Notes: generated by a model not told the origin, from the letters alone. A DNA stretch of 64,000 nucleotides from Psococerastis gibbosa (GCA_963971405.1 OZ020488.1:8869261-8933260), one strand, 5' to 3'. Positions 45,791-57,090 are shown, counted from the first letter of the stretch. Numbers and translations are program-made.

Positions 45791-46424
45791 GCTTTCTGTT
45801 GCCATGATAACCATTTTTTTTTTCATTCTCAGTGAAAGTCAAGTTAAAATTTCTTGAGGCACCATTTAATAATAATCGTAGTTTGTAATTTCAAAGACTT
45901 TTACGGCCGAAGTTATGTTTGGAAGTATGTTATTAGATCGAGATATAGGCTAATCACGAATTCTACTGCTTCATCACGTGATATAATTGCAAGTGACTAA
46001 TTTTCAAATGTGTACAAAACCATGTCTCTAGTAAGGTATAACGTTATAAATGTTCCAGTACGGGAAGTAATTTTCAAATTGTATATTTATTTTAAAACGG
46101 AAGCTAAATCATGCGGCAACACGTAGGTACTTAAAGTGTGATTTGTTCAAAAAGGTACGTACATGCAATCCAACCAATTATTTCGTCACCACTTGCCACA
46201 TCACACGACTGATTCAGAAAGTGGTTGATCAGTGCTGGGTCAGCAGAATTGAAACGACCGGACGATTTGGAGCGGAGATGAATCCAACTAATCAGAGATA
46301 ATTAAAATGGGTCAGCCGTTCTTATGTTACAAAATGGGCTAACATAAAACCCATTTTATGTAGACCTATATACAGAAGATTACACTTCGGGTAACTACTC
46401 ATGAAATGTTTGGATTCTTCTTCT
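45791..46424. other. AT-rich spacer, nothing recognised
   Basis: Nothing recognised. Confidence 0.45.
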
Positions 46425-46810
46425 TCTTTAAAAGCCTCTCTATCGAAGATTGGCGATCATCATGGCAATTTGAACCTTGGAGACTGCTGCTCTGGACCTT
46501 CTTCTGGGATTTCTTTAACTGGTTGCCTAGCTGTTTCTTCAGCTTTCAATGCCTCTTCTCGCGAAGACTGGTGACCATCATGGCTATTTAAACCTTGGAG
46601 ACTGCTGCTCTGAAAAGGGAAGTCGTGCTCTTGCCAAATCATTGCCTAGGTTTTTTCAATCAGGTTGTTCCTCATTTGCCGGGAGCCCTCAGCCCTTCTA
46701 TCTTCACTTGTATTAGCCTATTACCTGAAGAAGGTGATACTTTTCGTTCCTCATCACATGACTATAGTACTTCATTTCTTGGCTTCTGTATCCATTCGCC
46801 TCAGGACCTC
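46425..46810 (-). pseudogene. LINE E 3' fragment, reverse, with duplicated end
   Basis: The reverse strand starts ggtcctgaggcgaatggata and passes gtgatgaggaacgaaaagta. It ends with two successive copies of the LINE 3' end (46555-46620 and 46425-46500), each with cgaagattgg or cgaagactgg and ttc repeats in plus-strand view. The polyprotein tail is broken by stops. It shows the same tendency to duplicate the last ~130 bp as the 41.5-kb array. Confidence 0.7.
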
Positions 46811-47689
46811 ATTGCTTGAAAAACTGTCCAAATATGTTATTTCAGATGGAGTTTGCCCTGTTGGCAGTTCTATAGCTACTCAGTCCGTCAGCCGCAAATT
46901 TAACACTGTAATAGACGGGTAAAGGTTTTTTGTAAAAGGTAAAGAAATAGGAGGAAAATTGTTTTACGCCAATCTCAGCGTGTAGACTGGTGCAATAAAA
47001 AGAGATTTAAAACGCGATGCAGTAACAACAAGGTAGTGCAAAAAAGAAGCAAACTCATTTGAGTCCCGATCAAACAGTCTGCCTTAAAGGGTTGGGGGGA
47101 ACCCTCCCACCCTGCAAACTCAGAAAAAAGAAACTAATATAACGTCAAATTCTCCAACAGGCTGGCATTCAAAATGAAAAATGGCTTTGTAGCAACGCAT
47201 CAGCACAAAATTACACGTCTGATTCAAAACTGAACCTCAATTTCATCGCCCAGCGTTTGCCGTGAAAAAATAAAATAAAATTAAAATGGCTACGTTCAAC
47301 TGTTTTTTTTTTTTTTGCAACGAATATTTCTGTAAAAAACAAATGAACACAGCATGTGTCTCTTTTTGCCCAATGAAAAGCTTACATTCAATAGGCTACA
47401 ATTTCTCTTGGTTTTTAACATTTATTGTTTTTATTTCGGACTCAAGATTTCGATGATGCGATTAAGGAGTAAACAACAAATAAAGTGTTTTAAACGAATA
47501 GTCGTCACCCTGTCAGTTACTCTAAAGTCTACTTTTTGAAATATTAATGGCGTGTCTTACATGAGCTGCCCTAGCATGACTGCTTTTGTTCAATAACACT
47601 ACGGTTTAGATTCGGAGGTTGGTTTCGGACTCAAATGAAAAAGGACGCAGTCTCGTGCTGAGCCCCCTTTAAGAGTGTACAGCCCGTAG
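46811..47689. other. AT-rich spacer, nothing recognised
   Basis: Nothing recognised. Confidence 0.4.
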
Positions 47690-47960
47690 GAAAGTGGCAG
47701 CCCAAAATCAAAGTCAATTGACATCTGAGCTCAGTAATGCTTACCAAAGAAATTGCAGCCATGGGTTAGCTTATCTTCACCGAGTCAGACTGGAGCTAAA
47801 AAGACAAGACATCCCTGAACATATCGGGTTTCGGACATTATTGGTATTGTTTCCGAATGCGTAGCTAGCCATTGACATACTGGTTCACTCCACAATGTCA
47901 ATTGATATCTGAGCTCAGACATGCTTACCAATGACATCGTAACAGGTGTTAGCTTGATTT
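47690..47960 (+). repeat. interspersed repeat J, two adjacent parts
   Basis: tcaattgacatctgagctca at 47712 and tcaattgatatctgagctca at about 47898 repeat at a ~186-bp spacing. gacattattggtattgtttc between them matches 30303. Confidence 0.55.
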
Positions 47961-48540
47961 AATCTGGTGTATAAACGAGTCAGATTGGACAAGAACGATT
48001 TCTGGATGTCATCTATTCCAAAATCAAATTGATATTAAATGTAGACTTTGTACCTCCAGGAATTCCAAGCATCAAACTTGTAAAGCTGTAAAATGTAAAC
48101 ATTGTTAATTTGGAAAAATTGGTTCGCTACGGCTACGAACAAAGGAATTTAACAACTAAACATGGAAACAAATTATACTAACCGACGTCAATGTGGGAGA
48201 AACAAAAAATTAATATCGTCCATATCACGAAATAGGATTTAAGTATTCATTTTTGCGAAACCAAAATTATCATTATTCGTTTCCAAGTACGTGGAATGTT
48301 TTTGATAAATACATTTCTACATTTCTTCTTTCACATTCACTCGTTAGTTGTCTGCTGCACAGATATTTCAATATTTTGCCATTTTCAGGCACTTACTTAA
48401 AAATGACGTGGGAATGAAAATGCGAAAACTGGGGGAATTTTTTCGTGATTGTAGTAATGGGAAATGGTAGTCTGAGTGATGTGCAATCAGCCCTACTGTT
48501 TAGTTCCATTTGCTGCTCAGATCAATCAGTCAATCAATCT
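47961..48540. other. AT-rich spacer, nothing recognised
   Basis: No feature seen. Confidence 0.4.
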
Positions 48541-49410
48541 CGACGACACCCTCATTCCTCTCCGTCTCTCTACGTCTGCTTCTCCTCATTCCTTTATAAT
48601 GTCCTTATAGAATTTCTTTCTCGGGCTAGGGGAGAGTTTTCCAGAAATATTTGGAACTACTTTACGGGAACAATATCTTCTGCCTCGAATAAAGTTACCT
48701 CTTAAGTATATAGATAATCCTGAAATTTTCTCTTCTTAGTCAAGTCTGGACTGGACTGCTGCTCTGAAAAGGGAAGTCGTGCTCTGGCCTAACTACTGCC
48801 TCAGGTTTTTCAACCAGGATGTTCTTCTTCTGCCGGAAGCCCTCATTCCTCTCCGTTTTTCTACGTCTGCTTCTCCTCATTCCTTTATAATGTCCTTATA
48901 GAATTTCTTTCTCGGGCTAGGGGAGAGGTTTCCCAAAATATTTGGAACTACTATATACAGGCACAATTTCTTCTGCCTCAAAAGTTACCTCTTGAGTATA
49001 TAGATAATTTTAAAATTTTCTCTTCTAAGCCAAGTCATGGCCGGGTTTCATCTTCTTCTCTTCGTTAAATGCCTCTTCTTTCGAAGATTCATCATAGCAG
49101 TTTGGACTATGGAGACTTATTCTGCTCTGAAAAGGGAAGTCGTGCTCTTGCCAAACCACTGCCTCAGGTTTTTCAACCAGGATGTCCTTCTTCTGCCGGA
49201 AGCCCTAATTTCTCTCCGTCTCTCTACGTCTGCTTCTCCTCATTCCATATAATGTCCTTATAGAACTTCTTTTTCGGGGTTACGGAGAGTTTCCCGGAAA
49301 TATATTTGAAACTACTATACAGGCACAATATCTTCTGCCTCGAAAGCTACCTCTAGAGTATATAGGCTACATAATCTTGAAATTTTCTCTTCTTAACCAT
49401 GTCATGGCCG
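48541..49410 (-). repeat. three-copy 290-360-bp tandem repeat containing LINE E ends
   Basis: Units are marked by ctctccgtctctctacgtct (starting near 48557, 48849 and 49215) followed by cttctcctcattcc, atgtccttatagaa and aagttacctctt. Between units 1-2 and 2-3 lies the antisense LINE E segment gctctgaaaagggaagtcgt ... tttttcaaccaggatgt. The LINE fragment and its flank were thus amplified together. Frames at 49037-49263 are antisense readings. Confidence 0.75.
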
Positions 49411-49483
49411 ATTTTCATCTCCTTCCCTTGCTCTCTTATATTGAAGATTCTACGTTTACTTTTACTTTTTCCGCGCCATTTTC

Positions 49484-49613
49484 TCACGGAGGGTCGGTGG
49501 CAGAGCTGCGGCGTTTCCAGACTGTTCTGTTTTGAGCGTCCTCCTTAGTGAGCCCAGTTTCTAGCAGGTCGCTTATGATTTTTCTCTCCAGGGTGAGCTT
49601 TGGACGTCCACGT
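49484..49613 (-). pseudogene. LINE family C C-terminal fragment, reverse
   Basis: The minus frame ending at the stop 49484-49486 reads GRPKLTLERKIISDLLETGL, TKEDAQNRTVWKRRSSATDP. It matches the forward copy at 53144 residue for residue at GRPK.TL, EDAQ.RTVWKR and ATDP. The 3' end has an AGTAAA-like repeat (49455-49470 in reverse). The frame is open but upstream parts are absent. Confidence 0.75.
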
Positions 49614-49624
49614 GCTCAGCGTCC

Positions 49625-50067
49625 GGGCACCACCGTATAGCAATATGGACCATAGAGACTGCTGCTGTGAAAAGGGAAGTTGTGCTCTTACAAAACCACT
49701 GCCAGTGCGACTAGCAAAAGAGCAGACATCTGAAACAGCTGTTAAATCTAACTCTAAAGCTGAGCTGAAAAATCTTGGAAAAGCCATCCATGATCCACTC
49801 AGATGCGTGGACATCGACTGACCATACTAGATGCTCCTCATTACGTCAGTTTCAATAGTCAAATTAAAGGATCCTGTTTTTTTTAGCCATGATGTTCTTC
49901 CTCAGTCCCTCTACCTTCCCTTGAATTATTATATGCAGAAGGCAATATTTTTCATCACGCACATGGCCGAAGTATGTTAGCTTCTGTTTCTTAAACGTCT
50001 GCACCGGCAACTCGGCTTTTGTATCCATTCGCCTCAGGACCTCTGCATATGGACCTATTATGAGCAT
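49625..50067 (-). pseudogene. LINE E C-terminal region, reverse, with insert
   Basis: The minus frame 49864-50067 reads EVLRRMDTKAELPVQTFKKQ, then LTYFGHVRDEKYCLLHIIIQ and GKVEGLR, a good version of the LINE E tail. Its last part reappears at 49625-49705 (actgctgctgtgaaaaggga). Between them, about 49706-49885 is unrelated sequence, an insertion or rearrangement. Confidence 0.75.
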
Positions 50068-50099
50068 GTGATTGATACATTACCGATAAGCATCACAAT

Positions 50100-50299
50100 C
50101 AAGGGGGGGGTTCATGGGGGTTCAACCCCCCCCCCCAAATGAAATTGCTTAATAGATAGAAAAATTGGATTTTGAGTATGGCGATTAAACATTGTTTGCG
50201 ATTAGCAAATATTGAGGAAAAATAAAAACCACTATGTAATATCCGATGAAGTTTCTGAAAATCCCCCCCCCCCCCGAAAAAATCCTGGCTACGGCCTTG
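50100..50299. mobile_element. G-tract hAT-like MITE, 200 bp, left TIR shortened
   Basis: Right end CCTGGCTACGGCCTTG; the left end keeps only CAA before the G run. Flanking 8-mers atcacaat (50092-50099) and accacaat (50300-50307) match at 7 of 8. C runs are at 50126 and 50263. Confidence 0.7.
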
Positions 50300-50353
50300 A
50301 CCACAATTCTGTAGTAAAAACTGAAAACAGGCTAATTTCTCTTACATATGGAT

Positions 50354-50585
50354 CCTCTCGAACGAATGTCAGACAATAGGGCAACAAGAGCAGCCCTATA
50401 CAAGGTGCCCTAAAGGAGAAGACGAGTGGGACGACCACGGATGCGATGGCTGGACGACGCCGAGGTGGATCTGGCGACCCTCGGCATCGACGACTGACGA
50501 AGAAGAGCGCAGGACCCCGCAGGCTGGCGTGATGTTGCATATCAGGCCTGAGCCCTTCCCGGGCCATAGCGCCAAGGAGTAGTAG
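50354..50585 (+). pseudogene. RTE-like LINE C-terminal fragment
   Basis: One frame gives ERMSDNRATRAALYKVP and stops. Shifted by one base, GRPRMRWLDDAEVDLATLGI, a TGA, RRRAQDPAGWRDVA follow. These are the R...GRPR.RW.D....DL..LGI..W...A.D...W segments. The element ends with ggagtagtagta, a short AGT tail. The minus frame 50289-50567 is its shadow. Confidence 0.75.
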
Positions 50586-51184
50586 TATGGATCATCTCAT
50601 ATGTAGCAGTGAAATACCGGTATCTATATTTTTTGAAAATACTATTAACTATGCTTACCCGATGTGGATTATTGTACTTCGTTGCGTGGAAATTGAATGA
50701 GAATTCTGAAACAAATGTAAGAAAAAAATTATAACTAATTTTGGGTATACTTATTCAAGCCACGATTGAACGTTTATTTCCATTTGAAAAATGATAATAA
50801 GCCTTTTTCGTATGCTTATTAAAAACTTAATATTGTACATTGTTGGGAGAGTATTTTGATATGCGTAAGCCACGGTCCCAACACGCTGAGAAAAGGTTTT
50901 GTGAGAAATATCGGCTCGCTGCTATGTATTTGAACATGAAAGTGCCACCTTGCTGCACAACTGAATTCAGAAGCCTTAAAAGATTTGTTGATAAGTAGGA
51001 AGGCGGCAGCTTTTTCCAATGGTTAGCATATGCATGAATATTCCTTTCAATCATTTCAAAAACGTTTATAAATGGAGACCGTCATGTGCCTCTTTAGATG
51101 ATAGAAGATTCACATTTGTTTTACTATAGGGAGTTGTAACTGACCGACATTTAAAGTATTATTTAAGGACACGTAGAGTAGGGG
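50586..51184. other. AT-rich spacer, nothing recognised
   Basis: Two overlapping minus frames (50819-51054) have no recognised homology. Confidence 0.45.
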
Positions 51185-51390
51185 TACTTTCCCCTCTAAG
51201 GTTGTTGGTTCGAGTCTCACACTTAGTATATTTTCTGACCATGCTTCGGAGAGCATGTTTATAGCAAGCCGTCCTGGGCCTTCCTAGTTTAGTATAAAAG
51301 TGGGCTTTATAACCAGCTAACTCCTCTCAGAGGTAGTCTCATTAATAACAACAAGTCAATATTTATTTTATTGTTTATTTAAGATAATGA
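51185..51390 (+). mobile_element. SINE S1, forward copy
   Basis: aaggttgttggttcgagtct (B box) then ccatgcttcggagagcatgt, ggccttcctagtttagtata and a tttatttt-rich tail. Diverged in the middle. Confidence 0.7.
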
Positions 51391-51494
51391 TTCATTCTTC
51401 ATCATGACATGCAAACAGCTGGTTTTTTTAGTGGGCACTATACGGGGAGGAATAAAACAACAACAGGATCCATCGTGGTATTATATGGTATATA

Positions 51495-51575
51495 TATAAC
51501 ACTGACTTTAAATTAACTTTGGTTGAAGAGGTAACCTCCTCGTTATAACCGAAATTAGAGGATATGGAAAAAACA
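51495..51575 (-). repeat. 75-bp dispersed repeat, reverse copy
   Basis: The reverse complement matches 5474-5555 (see that entry). Confidence 0.6.
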
Positions 51576-52359
51576 GGACTTAGTCCAGGTGCTGACACTG
51601 CTACCTTAGCTAAGGGAAGATATAACTACAGCGAAACAATGTCAAACCTCAGGTTTCACAAAAAAAAGGCCCACGGGGTCACGCACTGCAGTAAGGGCTC
51701 GGTTTAGAAGAAGAAAAAAAAACTAGTACCATATTAAATATACGGGAGAATAGGGTAAACTAAGCAGGTAAGAGAAAACACGTTTACTGAATACACAAGT
51801 TCCCTATTGTCTGCCAGACATCGTAAAAATACGAGAAATGTGCTACGCGATGAATTCAGTACAGCTTTAGTCATTTCCTATCTGAAACTATAAAATCCGA
51901 AAGAAAGCGCGAAAAATCACTGTTTATAGGTGTAGTTTTCAGCAACATAAAACTTACCACAACTTGTTTGAATTGACATAAAGTATGGGGGAGTCAGGAA
52001 ATTGGGAGGGGGATGAGTGTTGATATATTTTGAATTTAGCGCCATTTTGGTTGCCATTCTGATGCCCACGTTGCTTTCTGTTTACGGCTTTACTCTCACT
52101 TATAGACATGGACCATATGTAGAACATCCTTGCTTATAGAAATTGGTGAACGAATAACATATTTCTGCCTGTCAACCCTGTCACTTGTGCTTGATGCTTT
52201 ATAGTAGACTTCTACACTCAAGCATGAGAACGACTCAAGCCAGCTTGAGACTTCAGTTATACTTGAGCTAAGAAAAGCGTAACCTTAAGAAAAGGTTGAA
52301 TTACCGCAAGAAACTAGACCTTCGTTATTAATGAATAAAAGGTCTTGAGTTATTAATAG
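51576..52359. other. AT-rich spacer, nothing recognised
   Basis: Nothing recognised. Confidence 0.45.
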
Positions 52360-52367
52360 TACTCAGC

Positions 52368-52585
52368 CACTGGCGGATCCAGCTTTTTGTTTGAAGCTTG
52401 AAGGGGTTATGGCCGAAATTGGCACCATTTCTTTAACAAAGTTACACCGGTTTACCGTAGCCTATTTTTTATTAACTATTTTTGTTAATAAATTAAATTA
52501 AATAAAAATTAAATGTCTCTTACTTAAGCACCCTTCAGGGCGCTTGAGAGGGGTAGCCCGTAGCTCTCCCGTGGATCCACCACTG
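52368..52585. mobile_element. hAT-like MITE, 218 bp, perfect 8-bp TSD
   Basis: TIRs CACTGGCGGATCCAG and GTGGATCCACCACTG. tactcagc flanks both ends exactly (52360-52367 and 52586-52593). No long G run, so a sibling type. The minus frame 52524-52757 runs out of the element and is not a gene. Confidence 0.85.
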
Positions 52586-52593
52586 TACTCAGC

Positions 52594-53143
52594 AGGGGAG
52601 ACTCTATAAGGTGCCCCAAAATAAGAAAGAAAGTCACCCCCAAAGAGACAAAGGGAAACAATAAATCCAATCTAATAGTGCGGGAGACAAAAGAGTGTGA
52701 TGGTGCTAAGATGTTTATGGTATAGACAAAAGACAAAAAACTGCAAGAAACCGACAAAAAATGTCTCGTCCATTAAGTTGTGGTAAAAGGAGTGTCGCAA
52801 CTGTGGAGGAGACGACAAAGAAATTGGAGATGGAAGATGGAGGGGGTGAGGGTATACATTTCAAGGAATGGACTCTAGGAGAAAGTGGTATAAGAAGGAA
52901 AGATTGCCTCTATTTTCTGTTTGACAGTTTGTGAGAATTTTCAATATGATGCTTTCCGCTGATGGATGTAACAGGATCCTCTGAAACGATTGGGCTCTCA
53001 CCATGTATCTAGTTACCACAGAGAATGGGTATAACGAAGAAGCATCACCAAATGGTTGGTTTCCGTCGGGGTTGTATTTTTTTATGTGAGTTATACTTTC
53101 AATTTCAGTCGGAAAATTATTGATGGTTTTTTCATTGTACGTC
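52594..53143. other. spacer, nothing recognised
   Basis: The 154-codon minus frame 52861-53325 is antisense to the LINE end over its first third and unrecognised in the rest; probably chance. Confidence 0.4.
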
Positions 53144-53364
53144 CTACGTAGTGACGAAAACCACGCAGTCAAAAGAGTGATGAACGGAGAGATACAAGGA
53201 AGAAGACCACCAGGGAGGCCGAAAGTTACACTGAGTAGAGAGACCGCCGGAGATATGAGAAGTTTGGGGCTCTCCACCGAGGACGCACAGGACAGAACTG
53301 TGTGGAAACGCTGCTGTCGCGCCACCGACCCTCAATGAGGATAAGGCGCAGTAAAAGTAAAGTA
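53144..53364 (+). pseudogene. LINE family C C-terminal fragment
   Basis: The frame to the stop at 53336-53338 reads LRSDENHAVKRVMNGEIQGR, RPPGRPKVTLSRETAGDMRS, LGLSTEDAQDRTVWKRCCRA and TDPQ. This is the GRPK...W.D.I..DM...GL..EDA.DR..WK LINE tail; the W after GRPK is replaced. A cagtaaaagtaaagtaa tail follows. No RT domain upstream. Confidence 0.8.
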
Positions 53365-53421
53365 AGTTATCATTGCACCATTGTCGATTTCGTGTCAACA
53401 CTGGCCACAACCACTTCCAAG

Positions 53422-53614
53422 CAAGGCCGCAGCCAGGATTTTTTTTTGGGGGGGGGAAGGGGGGTTAGAAACTTCATTGGATATTACATAGTGGTTTTTA
53501 TTTTTCCTCTCAAGATTCGATTCTATCTAGTAGTATCAAGCCGCCATTTCATTTCGGGGGGGGGGGGGTTGAACCCCCATGAACCTCCTCCGCCCCCCCT
53601 TGGCTACGGCCTTG
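53422..53614. mobile_element. G-tract hAT-like MITE, 193 bp
   Basis: TIRs CAAGGCCGCAGCCAGG and CTTGGCTACGGCCTTG. Flanking 8-mers cttccaag (53414-53421) and cttgcaag (53615-53622) match at 7 of 8. G runs at 53449 and 53557, C run at 53593. The plus frame 53302-53667 joins LINE, MITE and flank and is spurious. Confidence 0.8.
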
Positions 53615-53709
53615 CTTGCAAGCCAACCAGTACCGCATTGGTCCTGCTGAACACGACACCAACTTGATGTGCAACCTCGGAAGCATGATCGTAGCCCACA
53701 AGAGAGCTC

Positions 53710-54225
53710 GCAATACCTTCTTCTTCTTTAAATGCCTCTTCTATCAAAGATTGGCAACTATTATAGCAATTTGGACCTTGCAGACTGTTTCTTCTTCTAA
53801 GGCCTCTTCTATCGAAGATTGGCTATCATCATGGCAGATGATGACTATACTAGTAATTTGTAATGCAGTGGTTTCCCGTTGCCTTCTGCAACGGCAGTTG
53901 ACTCTTCATCGAGTTCCTCCGTCTTCGGGGCTAGTTTCACAACCCCAGTACAAAAGAGCGCCCTGCTTAGAAGAGACTGTGTTTTTCGCTTATTGCAGCT
54001 CAAACTCAGCCCCTACCTATTCCGTCGCCATTACGCCCTTCCATCTTCACCATGGGGAGGTACAGATTAGGAATTTTCGCGCCTTCACCTCTGAGACCAT
54101 AAGGAATTACTTAGAAGCTCAGCTACTTTGATGACTTAGATACTGCTGATCTTTTGCCAAATCCCTACCTCAGGTTTTTCAATCAGGATGTTCTTCATCT
54201 GCCGGAAGCCCTCAGTCCTTAGAGC
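53710..54225 (-). mobile_element. LINE E 3' end, reverse, split by element F
   Basis: LINE E 3' end in plus view: ttcttcttctttaaatgcct ... caatttggaccttgcagact (53710-53788). It resumes as ttttgccaaatccctacctc and tttttcaatcaggatgttct (about 54150-54225). In intact copies these are joined by a ~25-bp stretch, most of which is missing here. Confidence 0.7.
53789..54137 (-). mobile_element. short retroelement F inside LINE E
   Basis: Plus view: ttcttcttctaaggcctctt, tttcccgttgccttctgc, ttgactcttcatcgagttcc, accttcacctctgagacc... ending gctcagctactttgatgact. It matches 15000-15390. It carries its own TTC (GAA in element sense) tail at the junction with LINE E, as expected for a tail-first insertion. 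The plus frame 53616-54131 is antisense. Confidence 0.7.
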
Positions 54226-54232
54226 CCTATAA

Positions 54233-54392
54233 AGATTATTCGCATACAAAAAAAATTAAATGAATGTATCCGAATATCCTCGTCAGTCGCCTATGTAGAT
54301 AACTGCCTACCTGGGTTAAGTTACGACAGGTCACCGATCGCATGATGTGTAGAGACTCGCACAAGCACGAACAACCACTATGCCATCGAAGG
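54233..54392 (-). mobile_element. SINE S2 copy, reverse
   Basis: attcgcatacaaaaaaaat, cgtcagtcgcctatgtagat, agttacgacaggtcaccgat and gtgtagagactcgcacaagc in family order. Confidence 0.7.
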
Positions 54393-55675
54393 TCATTTGG
54401 CATTAGTTATTAGCCTTCATCTATTACTATTAATGACACATGGTCAAGTCATTTTTCATCCGAAAATTATTTTCACCCCCTCTTGAAGGAAAACTCCAGG
54501 ACCAAAAGTTAGAGAAAGCAGCTACAGTATCTATACTATAGTGTCCAAGTTTGAAAAACCCCCTTCTCGGATCTTTTGTAATGAGGAAAATGCAATAAAA
54601 AGTCATCGTAAAACGTCTGAAAAAAAAATAAGCATTCCGCGAATATTCTTAGAAAATATGAATATTGCGTCCGAATCCCCGTCGACAAAAGGAAGGGACG
54701 CTCTTTATTTCATTTTTTTCTTTTCCTTCAATAAAGGCGAGACGGCTAACTCAAGTTTATATCACAGCAAAAAATTTGAGGCATGAGCTTTTTGGGGAAG
54801 GGTGGGAAGGGTTTGGGGGGTAGGGGCAACCCAGTCAATCCTCCAAAATAAAGTGATCTGAATCCAGCAGCAGAAAGTTTTGTAGCCGCGGCAGAGTGGT
54901 CAGGAGGGGATATAAAACAGTCGACACACTAAAAAGACGCCTGCGGGTTTCCCCAAGAGATGGGGCAGATTTTGTTTTATTTTCTTTTAAAAAAAATACG
55001 CTAAATAAATATGTTTTTTTTTTTGTTGAAGGAAATGGCGCGATGTATTTTCCTTCAAATTTGGGGAGGGATTTAAAGAGCTATGCGGTTAACAGTGGCA
55101 AAAGTTTAAATAGCCAAGTTTTTGACTTAGCGCCCGTTTTAGGGAGTTTCGATTTTGTAAGTGCTTTTTTTCCTGTGATTTGAGCTTGATAAATTAAAAG
55201 GACCTGTTTTTGCAGCAAGATGAACTTGAAATAATTTGGGGTTTAATAAAGTAAAATTTGGCGTTTTTTCCCTTAGCAAAAAACTTTGAGAGGTGTGATT
55301 TAGTTTTGGTAGCATAATCATAATTTGGCAGGCGTATTCTAAGGTGAGTAGGTCATTGACCTTCAGTAGCATCGGATTCATTATTATTATAAATTGTTCT
55401 TTCGGTGTGTTTCCAGGCTTGACTAACCTCTGAGTCCATTGCAAGGGGGGGGGGGGTCTCCCCGGAGGAGGGGTCTCCCCGGGGGGCGTCATTTGGGATC
55501 CCAGGAGGAGTCCATTACCCCCGTGCATTTGGAAAAAATACGACATTGAAAGAAAGAAATAAGAAGGAACGAAAGAAATGTAGCCTATTTCCAAAATTTG
55601 CATTATGAGCTAAACGTAATGTAATGTCCTGAAAGCCTTTTTAAGGACCTAGGCCAACTTATAAAAGAACCGGTC
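54393..55675. other. AT-rich spacer with one G-rich palindromic block
   Basis: 55445-55500 holds a G run with ggtctccccgg repeated and inverted. Frames 54541-54786, 54896-55183 and 55139-55603 have no domain I recognise. Confidence 0.4.
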
Positions 55676-56191
55676 CGAGTTTACTCGAACATGCTTTCCA
55701 ATAATTGGTCCCTTTCATTGTAAATAATTTTCCTATGGTTACATTTCGGATCCCTCGGGGGGGGGGGGGGGGGTCCATCTCAATATATTGAAACCGTAGT
55801 AACAATGACAGGGCAGGCAATGTATTTTTTAATTTTGTTTAAAAAATGTGTAATGGAATTTCTTCAAAAAAGAATTTTTTACCCAGAACCAAATATTTGG
55901 GAAAACAACCTGTTTGGTTTTTTTTGTTACTCTATTGAACTAGGTGTTCAATAGAGTAGCAAAGAAAGAAACCTCAAAACCTCTGAAGGTAGAAATAATC
56001 GATAGAAAGGTTCCTACCTACCTACCTACATGCCAAATTTCATCTAAATCGATCGAGTAGTTTGCCCGGAAATCGACGCACAGACAACGCGACAGAGTGA
56101 CAGAGGGACAGCCATTTCGTAAAAACCACTTTTTGGGTTCCTGGGACCTCAAAACGTGTAAATCCGTTGAAATCTTGGAATCGAAAATTTC
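55676..56191 (+). mobile_element. repeat family G, copy 4, internally deleted
   Basis: Begins agaaccggtccgagtttact, lacks the middle ~300 bp of copy 1, keeps gatcgagtagtttgcccgga and the acag region, and stops at cgaaaatttc where repeat J begins. A small inverted repeat ctctattgaa/ttcaatagag at about 55931-55957 is unique to this copy. Confidence 0.7.
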
Positions 56192-56285
56192 TAGTATACG
56201 TTATCGATGTCATCCTACACCGGCTACAAGCGATAATGGACAAGTTGAGATAAATTTGCCATTGACACAATGAAACAGGCGAAAA
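56192..56285 (+). repeat. interspersed repeat J fragment
   Basis: tagtatacgttatcgatgtc and ctacaccggctacaagcga match the J copies at 4556 (reverse) and 30370. Confidence 0.5.
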
Positions 56286-56359
56286 CATGACTTAAAGGCA
56301 AATAGAGATACGAGTCGCAGTTTGAGTTAAACGTCACTTCAGTAAATCATTCTTATATG

Positions 56360-57090
56360 AAAGTGTTACAAAGCCCAAAGTGGCTAAAAATTGTCGGTCG
56401 TGTACGTCACATTGTTTACTTTTAGATAAAATGTCGAATGAAGTACTAAAGTAAACTCCCATTCGAATTCATTGAAGGCAGCAAGTAGAGATAACTTTTC
56501 TCATCAGGATTTCACCAAAGAGATTTGTACCTGAAGTGCAAATACAAGTAACAAAGTGAATTGTCGGGGCTTAAGGATAAAAATTACTCAAACACTTTCT
56601 CATTAGAAAGTGTTACAAAGCCCAAAGTGGCTAAAAATTATCTGTCGTGGATGTCACATATTGTTTACTTTTATATAAAATGTCGACTGAAGTAATAAAG
56701 TAAACTCCCATTCGAATTCATTGAAGGCAGCAAGTACAGATAACCTTTCTCATCAGGATTTCACCAAAGAGATTTGTACTTGAAGACTGAAGTGCAAATA
56801 CCAGTAACAAAGTGAATTGTCGGGACTTAAGGATAAAAATTACTCAAACACTTTCACATTAGAAAGTGTTACAAAGCCCAAAGTGGCTAAAAATTATCTG
56901 TCGTGGATGTCACATATTGTTTACTTTTATATAAAATGTCGACTGAAATACTAAAGTAAACTCCCATTCCAATTCATTGAAGGCAGCAGGTACAGATAAA
57001 TTTTCTCAGCAGGATTTCACCAAAGAGATTTGTACCTGAAGTGCAAATACAAGTAACAAAGTGAATTGTCGAGGCTTAAGGATTGATCTC
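56360..57090 (+). repeat. three-copy ~250-bp tandem repeat
   Basis: aaagtgttacaaagcccaaa starts units at 56360, 56607 and 56863 (periods 247 and 256). The unit ends with acactttctcattagaaagt, a palindrome at the unit boundary. Copies 2 and 3 are closest. Confidence 0.9.

Noticed and set aside
52861-53325. 154-codon minus-strand frame
   Set aside because: Partly antisense to the LINE family C end; no domain recognised in the remainder.
53616-54131. 171-codon plus-strand open frame, the longest in the window
   Set aside because: It is antisense to LINE E and element F (reverse copies).
55139-55603. 154-codon minus-strand frame with proline-rich part
   Set aside because: The proline run is the translation of a G-rich palindromic block; nothing else supports a gene.
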